The notes beneath the pieces are model-generated. The model searched no databases and was not told where the DNA came from. It was given only the letters and a program-made list of their open reading frames with translations. Source: Pseudomonas yamanorum (lineage in GTDB: Bacteria > Pseudomonadota > Gammaproteobacteria > Pseudomonadales > Pseudomonadaceae). Taken from it: DNA of 64,000 nucleotides. The translations under genes were made by a program, and so were the position numbers. Positions 52,021 to 60,504 of the stretch are shown here, one piece after another. The stretch covers positions 297,550 through 361,549 of the forward strand of contig NZ_JACARE010000017.1 in assembly GCF_013386765.1 (NCBI RefSeq), written 5' to 3'. Numbering within the stretch: position 1 is the stretch's first letter; every line of letters starts with the position of its first letter.

Positions 52021-52106
52021 GGGACTGGCTTCGGCACTCAAGATGCTGGCAGTTTAGTTCCATGTTGTGAAAAAAAAGTCGCCGCCGCTAAAAGAAAGCC
52101 CGAAGG

Positions 52107-53429
52107 TTAAAAAACGTCAATCGGGTAGTCGACGATCACCCGGTATTCATCCACGTCCCGATCCACGGCCGCGTAGCCATTACCGCCGCGATTGGTCGCC
52201 CATTGCAGGCGCACGGCCAAATCCTTGGCCTTGCCACCTTGCACCACGTACTTGAGGTCGATGTCGCGCTCCCAGTGCTTGGCGTTCTTGCCGTCGGCGC
52301 TGTACCAGGAGGAATAGCCGCGGCTGTCCGGGTCGACCGTGGTCAGGTCGGTCTTGCCGCTGATGTACGACACGGCCGAGGTCAGGCCCGGCAGGCCCAG
52401 CCCGACAAAGTCGTAGGCGTACTTGAGCTTCCACGAGCGTTCGTTGGGGCCGTTGAAGTCGGAGTATTGCTGGGAGTTATCCAGGTAGATGCTATCGCCC
52501 TGGCTGATGTAGTCGAACGGGGTGTTGCCGTTGACCCGCTGGTAAGCGGCGGTGACGCTGTGATGGCCCACGCCCACGGTGAAATGCAGGCTGTAGGTGT
52601 TGTTGTCGATGTTGCCCAGCAGGGCCTTGCCGGTTTCCTGGGTGTGATAGTAGTGCAGGCCCGGGTTGAGGCTGACCAGTTCGTTCAACTGCCAGGTGTA
52701 GTCCAGGTCGTAGTAGTACTGGTTCCAGATGTCCTTGAGTTCGGACGCGTACAGGTTGCTGGTCAGCCCCGGCACGCCGCTGAAGGACACGCCGGCCCAG
52801 TCCAGGTGCCGGCTGTCTTCGCCATTGGGCAATGCGCCGTAGCTGGTGCCGATGCGCCGGTGGCCGCTCTGGTTGTAGAGCTTGGTGAAGCTGGCCTGGC
52901 CGCCTTCGAACATCCAGCCATCCAGGCTGTGGTTGGTCAGGCTCACGCCGCGGAAGGTCTGGGGCAGCATGCGGGTCATGCCGCCGGCGATCACCGGGTT
53001 ATTGAGGAACAGGTCGCCGGCTTTCAGCTCGGTGTCGAAGGCGCGCATTTTCAAGGTGGCGCCGGCGGTGGAGAACGAGGCGGGGGCTTTGCCGTTGCCG
53101 GAGCCCACCGGCAGGATGCTGGAACCGTCGGTGCCGCCGCCGCCGTCGAGCTTGAGGCCGAGCATGGCGTTGGCGTCCAGGCCGAATCCGACGGTACCCG
53201 GGGTGTAGCCGGATTCGAAGATCCCGATGATGCCCTGGCCCCATTCCTTGCTGTCATCGGTGTGAATGTCGCGACGGTCGCGGTTCATGTAGTAGTTGCG
53301 GGTGTTGATCTTGAAGCTTGCACCTTCGACGAAACCGTCGGTGGCCGGGGTGTCTGCCGCGTGGGCAAGGGGAACGATCGTTGCAGCAATCGCGAGGAAT
53401 AACGGGGTGAACGTCAGCGAGGTTTTCAC
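52107..53429 (-). CDS. OprD family outer-membrane porin
   Basis: This 440-aa porin has a signal peptide (residues 1-24, ending PLAHA) and the OprD/Occ pattern: [53 protein letters not shown], and a C-terminal [10 protein letters not shown] strand. OprD-type channels take up basic amino acids or aromatic and other carboxylates; the exact substrate is not readable. The start is GTG with AAAGGAG 8 nt upstream. It runs leftwards behind a leader region holding a terminator-like hairpin. Confidence 0.92.
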   Translation of the reverse strand: MKTSLTFTPLFLAIAATIVPLAHAADTPATDGFVEGASFKINTRNYYMNRDRRDIHTDDSKEWGQGIIGIFESGYTPGTVGFGLDANAMLGLKLDGGGGTDGSSILPVGSGNGKAPASFSTAGATLKMRAFDTELKAGDLFLNNPVIAGGMTRMLPQTFRGVSLTNHSLDGWMFEGGQASFTKLYNQSGHRRIGTSYGALPNGEDSRHLDWAGVSFSGVPGLTSNLYASELKDIWNQYYYDLDYTWQLNELVSLNPGLHYYHTQETGKALLGNIDNNTYSLHFTVGVGHHSVTAAYQRVNGNTPFDYISQGDSIYLDNSQQYSDFNGPNERSWKLKYAYDFVGLGLPGLTSAVSYISGKTDLTTVDPDSRGYSSWYSADGKNAKHWERDIDLKYVVQGGKAKDLAVRLQWATNRGGNGYAAVDRDVDEYRVIVDYPIDVF

Positions 53430-53494
53430 CGGTGGAGCTCCTTTGGGTCAATCGAAACCGGCCAGTGTTGTTGGGGTTCCTGGCCTTTTTTCAG

Positions 53495-53642
53495 CGCAAA
53501 AAAAAGCCGCTGAACTCAGCGGCTTTAAGACGGATTCCCAGTGTAGAGCCCTGGAAATAAGTCGAGGGAAATCGGGGGAGAGCGGGTCGGTCTTAACCGC
53601 TGCGCTCATCGATGCGACAAATTAGCGCAGGTGAGCGGTGCG
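53495..53642 (-). ncRNA. Candidate small RNA upstream of oprD (about 148 nt)
   Basis: On the minus strand, TTGGGC (53672-53677) and TACACT (53649-53654), 17 bp apart, form a plausible promoter. The transcript would pass a GCGCT/AGCGC stem and end at the strong terminator at 53498-53527. No open frame or ribosome binding site is seen in it. The oprD gene begins 66 nt beyond with its own site. I cannot name an RNA family; a leader attenuator for oprD is the alternative. Confidence 0.5.
53498..53527 (-). terminator. Minus-strand terminator with no minus-strand gene upstream
   Basis: On the minus strand, AAAGCCGCTGA pairs perfectly with TCAGCGGCTTT around GT and is followed by eight T in a row. 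The plus strand lacks a T-run on its side. The next gene to the right is on the plus strand, so this terminator must end a non-coding transcript or attenuate oprD. Confidence 0.85.
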
Positions 53643-53778
53643 ATACAGAGTGTAACAAGATAATGACTGTTGCCCAAATCGCAACAGTCTGGGCTCGCGG
53701 GTGTGGCGCGTCCTGACAAGCCCACGCAAGAATGTTAGCGTGCTTGCCATTCCCACGTAGTCGATGAGCCCGCCTTCC

Positions 53779-54753
53779 ATGAAAAAGACTGTCCTCGCCT
53801 TCAGCCGCGTCACCCCGGAAATGATCGAACGCCTGCAACAGGATTTCGATGTGATCGCCCCCAACCCGAAGCTTGGGGACATCAACGCCCAGTTCAACGA
53901 AGCTTTGCCCCATGCCCACGGCCTGATCGGCGTTGGCCGCAAACTGGGCCGTGCGCAACTGGAAGGCGCGAGCAAGCTGGAAGTGGTCTCCAGTGTGTCG
54001 GTGGGCTACGACAACTACGACCTGGCGTACTTCAATGAACGCGGGATCATGCTCACCAACACCCCCGACGTGCTCACCGAAAGCACCGCCGACCTGGCCT
54101 TCGCCCTGCTGATGAGCAGCGCCCGCCGCGTTGCCGAGCTGGACGCCTGGACCAAGGCCGGCCAGTGGAAAGCCAGTGTCGGCGCGCCGTTGTTTGGCTG
54201 CGACGTACACGGCAAGACCCTGGGCATTGTCGGCATGGGCAACATCGGCGCGGCCGTCGCCCGCCGTGGTCGCCTGGGTTTCAATATGCCGATTCTCTAC
54301 AGCGGCAACAGCCGCAAGACCGAGCTGGAACAGGAGCTGGGCGCGCAGTTCCGCAGCCTCGACCAGTTGCTGGCCGAAGCCGACTTCGTCTGCCTGGTGG
54401 TGCCGTTGAGCGAGAAAACCCGGCACCTGATCAGTCATCGTGAACTGGGCCTGATGAAATCCAGTGCGATCCTGGTGAACATTTCCCGTGGCCCGGTGGT
54501 GGATGAGCCGGCGCTGATCGAAGCCTTGCAGAACCAGACCATCCGTGGCGCCGGCCTGGATGTGTACGAGCAGGAGCCGTTGTCCGAGTCGCCCCTTTTC
54601 CAGTTGAGCAACGCCGTGACCCTGCCGCACATCGGCTCGGCCACGAATGAAACCCGCGAAGCCATGGCCAATCGCGCCCTGGAAAACCTGCGCAGTGCCT
54701 TGTTGGGCCAGCGTCCGCAGGATCTGGTGAACCCGCAGGTGTGGAAGGGCTGA
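53779..54753 (+). CDS. 2-ketogluconate/glyoxylate/hydroxypyruvate reductase (GhrB/TkrA-like)
   Basis: This 324-aa NAD(P)H-dependent D-2-hydroxyacid dehydrogenase has VSVGYDNYDLAYFNERGIMLTNTPDVLTESTAD (about 74-106), the Rossmann motif LGIVGMGNIGAAVARRG (about 149-165), the catalytic Arg in NISRGPVVDE (near 236), Glu in DVYEQEP and His in LPHIGSATNETR (near 284). It resembles GhrB/TkrA enzymes reducing 2-ketogluconate or glyoxylate. ATG 53779 gives the usual N-terminus MKKTVLAFSR; an ATG five codons upstream is possible. Confidence 0.88.
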   Translation: MKKTVLAFSRVTPEMIERLQQDFDVIAPNPKLGDINAQFNEALPHAHGLIGVGRKLGRAQLEGASKLEVVSSVSVGYDNYDLAYFNERGIMLTNTPDVLTESTADLAFALLMSSARRVAELDAWTKAGQWKASVGAPLFGCDVHGKTLGIVGMGNIGAAVARRGRLGFNMPILYSGNSRKTELEQELGAQFRSLDQLLAEADFVCLVVPLSEKTRHLISHRELGLMKSSAILVNISRGPVVDEPALIEALQNQTIRGAGLDVYEQEPLSESPLFQLSNAVTLPHIGSATNETREAMANRALENLRSALLGQRPQDLVNPQVWKG

Positions 54754-54765
54754 TCACTGCTTTTT

Positions 54766-54863
54766 GTAGGAGCGAGCTTGCTCGCGAAGAGCGTCAACGA
54801 TAACGCGGGCGGCCTGGATCAACGCAGTGCCCTCAGGTTTTTCGCGAGCAAGCTCGCTCCTAC
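54766..54863. repeat. REPIN (GTAGGAGCGAGCTTGCTCGCGAA type)
   Basis: Inverted REP copies of a different family from those in the left half begin GTAGGAGCGAGC and are separated by a 52-bp non-palindromic linker. The element lies between two plus-strand genes, the GhrB-like reductase and cheV, probably at the 3' end of the first. Confidence 0.9.
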
Positions 54864-54927
54864 AGTTTTCAGCGTGCAAGTCGATAACGGTCTATAGATC
54901 GTTATCCCTGATCCACAGAAGGTTTTT

Positions 54928-55830
54928 ATGTCCACCACCAAAGCCCGCGCAGACTCACTCTCGCTTCTGCTCTTTACCTTGCGCAGCGGCAAGCTGATGG
55001 CGATCAACCTGCTGAAAGTCAGTGAAATCATTCCCTGCCCGCCGCTGACCAAGCTGCCGGAGTCGCACCCCCACGTCAAAGGCATCGCCACCTTGCGCGG
55101 CACTGCCTTGTCGGTGATCGACCTGAGCCGCGCGCTGGGGGAAATGCCCCTGCAAGACCCGGACGGCGGCTGCCTGATTGTCACCGATGTAAGCCGCTCC
55201 AAGCAGGGCCTGCATGTGCAAGCGGTGAGCAAGATCGTGCACTGCCTGACCACCGACATTCGTCCGCCACCGTTTGGCTCTGGCGGCACCCGTTCGTTTA
55301 TCACCGGCGTGACCCAGGTGGAAGGCGCCCTGGTGCAGGTACTGGACATCGAAAAAGTCATCCACGGCATCGCCCCGGCGCAAATCGAAGCGGCGCCCAC
55401 CGACCTGACCATGGAAGAAGCCGAAGTGCTGGGCAACGCCCGAATCCTGGTGGTGGACGACAGCCAGGTCGCCCTGCAGCAATCGGTGCACACCCTGCGC
55501 AACCTCGGCCTCACCTGCCACACCGCCCGCAGCGCCAAGGAAGCGATCGACCGGTTGCTGGAGCTGCAAGGCACTGTCGAGCAGATCAACGTGGTGGTCT
55601 CAGACATCGAGATGTCCGAAATGGACGGTTACGCCTTTACCCGTACCCTGCGGGAAACCCCGGACTTCCAGGACCTCTACGTGCTGCTGCACACCTCCCT
55701 GGACAGTGCGATGAACAGCGAAAAAGCCCGCCTGGCCGGGGCCAATGCGGTGTTGACCAAATTTTCCTCCCCGGAGTTGACCAAGTGCCTGGTGATCGCC
55801 GCCCAGACTGTGGCGCAACAGGGCATCTGA
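54928..55830 (+). CDS. cheV: Chemotaxis coupling protein CheV
   Basis: CheV links chemoreceptors to CheA and has its own receiver domain for adaptation. The 300-aa protein has an N-terminal CheW domain (about 10-155; IPCPPLTKLPESHPHVKGIATLRG, VDLSRALG-like IDLSRAL) and a C-terminal REC domain (about 170-298) with ILVVDDSQVALQQ, the phosphorylation site Asp226 in VVVSDIEMSEMDGY and a late TKFSSPEL Lys. AAGG precedes the ATG. A GNAT gene follows 3 bp later. Confidence 0.94.
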   Translation: MSTTKARADSLSLLLFTLRSGKLMAINLLKVSEIIPCPPLTKLPESHPHVKGIATLRGTALSVIDLSRALGEMPLQDPDGGCLIVTDVSRSKQGLHVQAVSKIVHCLTTDIRPPPFGSGGTRSFITGVTQVEGALVQVLDIEKVIHGIAPAQIEAAPTDLTMEEAEVLGNARILVVDDSQVALQQSVHTLRNLGLTCHTARSAKEAIDRLLELQGTVEQINVVVSDIEMSEMDGYAFTRTLRETPDFQDLYVLLHTSLDSAMNSEKARLAGANAVLTKFSSPELTKCLVIAAQTVAQQGI

Positions 55831-55833
55831 CCG

Positions 55834-56316
55834 GTGGGTGAATACTTCCAGTTGCTACGCCGGGACCTCACCGGCAGTTTGCCCGCCCCGCAATGGCCGG
55901 CGGATATTCAGCTGGATCATTACCACGAGGCCCTGGCCCCGGCGATCCACGCGGTATTGAGCCTGGCCCAGGAACAGGGCGGCGGACGTGTCGGCTCCCT
56001 TGAGCACTGGCGCCAGCAGTTTGTCACCGACGCCGAGTTCGACCCCAAGTTGTGCCTGGTGGCCAGCAATGCCAGCGGCATCCTCGGGGTGTCGCAATGC
56101 TGGACCAGCGCCTACATCAAGAACCTGGCCATTCACCCGTGCGCCCAAGGCATGGGGCTGGGCCGGGCCTTGCTGCTGCACACCTTCCAGGTGTTCAAAC
56201 AGCGCGGCGAGGCGTTCGTCGACCTCAAGGTGCTGGAGTCCAACCTGCGGGCCCGGCACCTGTATGAACGTGCGGGCATGGTGTTTGTGCTGCGCGATCT
56301 TGTCCCCGAGGACTGA
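55834..56316 (+). CDS. GNAT family N-acetyltransferase
   Basis: This 160-aa cytosolic protein has the GNAT core: SYIKNLAIHPCAQGMGLGRALLLHTFQVF, where the Q/RxxGxG/A acetyl-CoA loop (QGMGLG, about 109-114) is clear, and VLESNLRARHLYERAGM near the C-terminus. The substrate is unknown. It starts with GTG only 3 bp after the cheV stop, so it is probably translated from the cheV message. Confidence 0.85.
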   Translation: MGEYFQLLRRDLTGSLPAPQWPADIQLDHYHEALAPAIHAVLSLAQEQGGGRVGSLEHWRQQFVTDAEFDPKLCLVASNASGILGVSQCWTSAYIKNLAIHPCAQGMGLGRALLLHTFQVFKQRGEAFVDLKVLESNLRARHLYERAGMVFVLRDLVPED

Positions 56317-56423
56317 GGGCGCTGGCGCATAACTTGCTTCGTACGAAGGCGAACGGTGAGCAGAGGCAAAAACCCGCCACCGTTCATGAGTGCCTTCTGA
56401 CCTTGCCTGGTGACAGATCCTCC

Positions 56424-57167
56424 ATGAATACCCACTTTTCCTGCGTTGGTTGCGGCAAGTGCTGCACCGACCACCACGTCCCCCTGACCCTTGAAGAAGC
56501 CCGCAGCTGGGCGGCTGACGGCGGTAATGTCATCGTGCTGGTGGAAGGTTTCCTGGGCAGTGGCCTGGGGCTGCCCGAGTTGCAGCGCGAGCACGCACAG
56601 CGCCGTTCCGCCATCGTGCCCAGCGGCAATACCGAGGCGTATGTGGCAATCACCTTTGCTGCCTATAACGCCGGGCGCTGCCGGAATCTTGACGAAGACA
56701 ACCGCTGCCGCATCTATGAGAGGCGGCCGCTGGTGTGCCGTATCTACCCGATGGAGATCAACCCGCATATCCCGTTGAACCCGGGCGCCAAGGACTGCCC
56801 GCCGGAATCCTGGGAGCAGGGGCCGGCACTGATCGTCGGCGGCGAGTTGATGGACAAGGAACTGGCCGAGTTGATCAGCCGTTCACGCCAGGCCGACCGC
56901 GACGATATTCAGGCCAAGGAAGCGGTGTGTGGGTTACTGGGCATTCATACCACGGCGCTCAAGGGCGACGGTTTTACCGCGTACCTGCCGGACATGGGGC
57001 TGTTTGCCCAGGCGATCGAGTTGGCCATGCAAGAGACCGTGCAGGCCAATGAGTGGGTGTTCCATGTGTCCGGGATGGATATCGCCGAGCAGCTGCTGGA
57101 TGCCGGTGCCCGGATTGCTACCGAGGTGCCGGCCAACTATGCGTTTATCTCGTTGCGCGCGGCTTGA
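56424..57167 (+). CDS. YkgJ family cysteine cluster protein
   Basis: The 247-aa protein starts MNTHFSCVGCGKCCTDHHVPLT with a CxxCxxCC cluster (7-14), followed by GRCRNLDEDNRCRIYERRPLVCRIYPMEI (about 93-120), the YkgJ-type pattern of eight cysteines that likely bind zinc or an iron-sulfur cluster. No signal peptide is present. The family's function is not established. ATG 56424 gives the usual family N-terminus. About 107 bp separate it from the GNAT gene. Confidence 0.88.
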   Translation: MNTHFSCVGCGKCCTDHHVPLTLEEARSWAADGGNVIVLVEGFLGSGLGLPELQREHAQRRSAIVPSGNTEAYVAITFAAYNAGRCRNLDEDNRCRIYERRPLVCRIYPMEINPHIPLNPGAKDCPPESWEQGPALIVGGELMDKELAELISRSRQADRDDIQAKEAVCGLLGIHTTALKGDGFTAYLPDMGLFAQAIELAMQETVQANEWVFHVSGMDIAEQLLDAGARIATEVPANYAFISLRAA

Positions 57168-57184
57168 GTTGGAACGATGTGCGT

Positions 57185-57386
57185 TGTGGTGAAGGAGCTT
57201 GCTGTGGCCAGGGAGCTTGCTGTGGCGAGGGAGCTTGCTCCCGCTGGGCTGCGCAGCGGCCCCAAAATCTTGGGAGCGCTACGCACTCCAGCGGGAGCAA
57301 GCTCCCTCGCCACAGCAAGCCCCCTGGCCACAGCAAGCTCCTTGGCCACAGCAAGCTCCTTCACCACAGCAAGCTCCCTCACCACA
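57185..57386. repeat. Expanded REP structure built of 18-bp units
   Basis: Three direct 18-bp units of the form TGTGGYSARGGAGCTTGC (57185-57238) lead into a REP core (TCCCGCTGGGCTGCGCAGC, then a short spacer), followed by five inverted units GCAAGCTCCCTCGCCACA-like (57297-57386). The left and right arrays are complementary, so the whole element can form one long hairpin. It lies between the convergent YkgJ and Aer-like genes. Confidence 0.9.
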
Positions 57387-57405
57387 AAAACAGCTCATGC
57401 CGCGC

Positions 57406-58980
57406 CTAGCGCCGCTTGCCCCAGAACTCCTCCGCCAACCGCCGCAAGTCATCCGCCAGCCCCGCTACATCCCCTGAACTGAGCTGGCTCTGCTGACCTG
57501 CACTCACCGTCACTTCCCCGGCATTGCGAATGCCAATGATGTTGCGGTTGATGTCTTCGCTCACCGCGCTCTGCTCTTCCACCGCCGCCGCAATCTGCTG
57601 GCTCATGGCGGTAATCCGGGTCACCCGCTGGCTGATCCCGTCCAGCGCGGCAGCGGCGCGCTGGGCCTGGTCGACACTGGCCTCTACATGCTGGCTGCTT
57701 TGCGCCATCGCTTGCACCGCATCCCGGGCGCCGCCTTGCAGGGTGCTGATCATGCGCTGGATCTCATTGGTCGATTGCTGGGTACGCTGGGCCAGCCCGC
57801 GCACTTCGTCGGCCACCACGGCAAACCCGCGTCCCTGTTCCCCGGCCCGTGCGGCTTCGATGGCGGCATTGAGCGCCAGCAGGTTGGTCTGTTCGGCAAT
57901 CGCGCGGATCACCTCCAGCACCCCGGAGATGTCGCCACTGTGGCTCTCCAGTTGATGGATCACTTCGGTGGCCCGCGCCAGTTCCTGGGACAAGCGCAGC
58001 ACCGCGTCGCGGCTTTCATCCACCCGTTGGTGGCCTTCCCGGGTCTCGTTGCCGGCCTGGTCGGCGGCTTTCGAGGCCTGCAACGCGTGTTCGGCGACTT
58101 GCGCCACGCTGGCGGCCATTTGATTGATCGCGGCCGCGACCTGATCCGTCTGGGTCTGTTGGCCGAGGCTGCTGGTGTGGCTGCTGTCCAGTTGCTGCAC
58201 CAAGGCGGCGGCATGCCCGGACAAGCGTTGCGAGGCGTCGCCAATACGGCCCACCACTGCGCCCACCTGGGCTTCCAGCATCTGCATGGCAAACTCGATG
58301 CGCCCGAACTCATCCTCGCGTCCGGTGTAGATCGCCTGGCTCAGCGGGTTGTCGGCAATCAACCGGGATCGTTGGCTCAACTGTGCCAAGGGCCGCAATA
58401 AACCGTGTACACCCGCCACTCCTGCGGCGCATCCCGCCGTGACCGCCAGCAGTTGCCAGATCACCGGATAAGTTGCCAGGCCAAAGCCCAATGCCCAGGT
58501 GGCGGCGCAGGCTCCCAGCACCCAGGCCGACAATTTGAACGTCACACCCACCACGGGCAGCACCCGGCGGGTGCCGTCGCGCAGGCGGGTATAGGCGCGT
58601 TCAGCCCGTTGCACCCGCCGCGCATCGGGCTTGGTGCGTACCGACTGATACTCCACCGTCACGCCGTCCCGGGTGACCGGCGTGGCATAGGCACTCACCC
58701 AGTAATGATCACCGTTCCTGCAGCGATTCTTCACCATGCCCATCCACGAGCGGCCGCTCCTCAACACCTGCCACATGTGGGTAAACGCAGCCGGTGGCAT
58801 GTCCGGGTGGCGCAGCAGGTTATGGGGCGCGCCCAGCAACTCCTCACGGGTGTAGCCGCTGATGTCGATGAAGTCCTGGTTGGCGTAGGTAATTGCGCTG
58901 GTCAGGTCGGTGGTCGAGAGGATGTTGGCGTCGGGGGCAAAGTCCACATTTCGACCGGTGACCGGCAGATTGATCTTCAT
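57406..58980 (-). CDS. Aer-like PAS chemoreceptor (aerotaxis type)
   Basis: This 524-aa receptor has no periplasmic domain. An N-terminal PAS domain (about 20-115; [58 protein letters not shown]) probably binds FAD, as in Pseudomonas Aer proteins of about 521 aa. A membrane hairpin (about 148-195), a HAMP-like region and the MCP signalling tip [20 protein letters not shown] follow. It likely senses redox or oxygen. ATG 58980 gives the family N-terminus MKINLPVTG. Confidence 0.92.
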   Translation of the reverse strand: MKINLPVTGRNVDFAPDANILSTTDLTSAITYANQDFIDISGYTREELLGAPHNLLRHPDMPPAAFTHMWQVLRSGRSWMGMVKNRCRNGDHYWVSAYATPVTRDGVTVEYQSVRTKPDARRVQRAERAYTRLRDGTRRVLPVVGVTFKLSAWVLGACAATWALGFGLATYPVIWQLLAVTAGCAAGVAGVHGLLRPLAQLSQRSRLIADNPLSQAIYTGREDEFGRIEFAMQMLEAQVGAVVGRIGDASQRLSGHAAALVQQLDSSHTSSLGQQTQTDQVAAAINQMAASVAQVAEHALQASKAADQAGNETREGHQRVDESRDAVLRLSQELARATEVIHQLESHSGDISGVLEVIRAIAEQTNLLALNAAIEAARAGEQGRGFAVVADEVRGLAQRTQQSTNEIQRMISTLQGGARDAVQAMAQSSQHVEASVDQAQRAAAALDGISQRVTRITAMSQQIAAAVEEQSAVSEDINRNIIGIRNAGEVTVSAGQQSQLSSGDVAGLADDLRRLAEEFWGKRR

Positions 58981-59087
58981 GGAAACGCGCGCTCGTGATT
59001 GTTGGTGGAGTCGGCAGGGCGTCGACTCTAAGCGCACCGGTTGGGCAAATACTGATCCAGCTCACGTTCTGAGCAATTAATTGGCCA

Positions 59088-59879
59088 TTACGGCCTGGCG
59101 GGCAGTGCGTCAAGACGGTAGGGGCGGACGATGCGCTGGTATTCGCCATTCTGCATCAGCTGTTCAAGGGCATCGTTGAGTTCATTGCGCAAGCTGATGT
59201 CGGGCTTGCGCAGCGCAATCGCCACGCCGCTGCCCAGCAGTTCGGCGGAGACGGCGGGGCCGAGGAAGTCGAAGTCCTGGCCCTCGGCGGTGTCGAGCAG
59301 CGCCTCGCGGATTTCCACCATGCCTTGCAATGTGGCATCGATGTCACGTGCCAGCAGGCTGTGGACCAGTTCGTCATTGCGCCAGAACCCCTTGATGATT
59401 ACGCCCTTCGGCGCCCACTTCGACAGGGCAAAGGCTTCGCGGTTGCTGCCCACCAATACTCCCACGCGCTTGCCCTTCAGCGACCGTGCAGTGGGCTTCA
59501 AACCGGATGTTCTGTGGGCCACCAGGCGCGTGTTGATCGGATACAGGTCAGCGGTGAAGTTCACCTGCTGGCGCCGTCTGGACGTAGGGGCCATGCCCAT
59601 GATCGCGTCGAATTGCCGGGCTTCAAGGGCGGGAAAGTCTTCCACCAGCACTTGGTCGACCCAGATACACCGCACATTGAGCTGTATGCACAGGGCGTTG
59701 CCCAATTCGATGTTGAGTCCGACAAGCTGGCCGTGCTGATTGCGGCTTTGGAAGGGGGGGAATTGCGCAGCGACGGCGAAGCGAATTTCACGCCGTGGTT
59801 GATCGCCGGCCGCGTCGATGGAGAACACACCGCCTATCAGCGACAAGCACAGCGCAATACAGGTACGTATAGGAACCAC
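59088..59879 (-). CDS. Periplasmic solute-binding protein, family 3 (amino-acid type)
   Basis: The 263-aa protein has a signal peptide (about 1-24) and the SBP_bac_3 fold: EIRFAVAAQFPPFQSRNQHGQLVGLNIELGNALC (about 31-64), CIWVDQVLVEDFPALEARQFDAIMGMAPTSRRRQQVNFT, LKGKRVGVLVGSNREAF. No permease or ATPase gene is adjacent, so it is an orphan binding protein that may serve a transporter or signalling system elsewhere. GTG start with AAAGGA 8 nt upstream. It lies 107 bp upstream of the Aer-like gene on the same strand. Confidence 0.87.
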   Translation of the reverse strand: MVPIRTCIALCLSLIGGVFSIDAAGDQPRREIRFAVAAQFPPFQSRNQHGQLVGLNIELGNALCIQLNVRCIWVDQVLVEDFPALEARQFDAIMGMAPTSRRRQQVNFTADLYPINTRLVAHRTSGLKPTARSLKGKRVGVLVGSNREAFALSKWAPKGVIIKGFWRNDELVHSLLARDIDATLQGMVEIREALLDTAEGQDFDFLGPAVSAELLGSGVAIALRKPDISLRNELNDALEQLMQNGEYQRIVRPYRLDALPARP

Positions 59880-60047
59880 GGGAACGTCCTTTTCCGGAAA
59901 ACCAGCGTCACCACGCCCAGCCCCGTGAGAAAGAACCGGGGCAAGGTAGGGTCGTGCAAGCTTTCAAGAATTGGACGCAGGCCTACAAGGCGAAACTTCA
60001 GTAAATGTTGTAGGCACGGCTCGCCATTGCGAGGGAATTATTACCGC

Positions 60048-60290
60048 TCAGCGCTTGCCCATCGAACGACGGGTGCCGGGAGGCGCCATGCCCGGGCTCT
60101 TGGTGTGGCCGTTCTTGGCGCCGTTTTTGTACCACGGCTGGCCGGCGTTTTTCGCTCCGGCCAGTTCGCCCGGCTTGAACGGAAACTTGAATGCCGGGAT
60201 CTCGGCCTTGGTTTCGCCTTCGACGCTGTCAGGGTTGGCCTGTGGGTCGATGTCGACCGCTTCAACAGCGGGTTGTGTCGGGGAATTCAT
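60048..60290 (-). CDS. Small basic conserved protein (80 aa)
   Basis: GGAG lies 5 nt before ATG, supporting a real gene. The N-terminal half is acidic and Pro/Ala-rich (QPAVEAVDIDPQANPDSVEGETKAE), probably disordered; the C-terminal half is basic (PWYKNGAKNGHTKSPGMAPPGTRRSMGKR). No cysteines, signal or membrane segments are present. The charge-split, flexible character suggests a nucleic-acid- or protein-binding tail, but no family with known role is recognised. Confidence 0.65.
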   Translation of the reverse strand: MNSPTQPAVEAVDIDPQANPDSVEGETKAEIPAFKFPFKPGELAGAKNAGQPWYKNGAKNGHTKSPGMAPPGTRRSMGKR

Positions 60291-60504
60291 GGTGGCTCCG
60301 GGGAGTACTGAAAATGACGCGGGCCCGACTTGCAGGCCACACCGCTGCGCAGTATACCTGCGCGCCTCGGATCTTTAACCACTGCTCGTACGAATGGTCG
60401 GACTTTACTGACGGCGCTGTCAGTTAGCAGTCACTTTGCTGACCCGGTTGGCGGGCTATAAAGAACCTTCATTCTTCCGATCCTTTGCCCTGGCGCCTCA
60501 CCCC

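Noticed and set aside
57185-57386. CRISPR-like array
   Set aside because: The 18-bp units are directly adjacent with no unique spacers, and they are inverted around a REP core. No cas genes are present.
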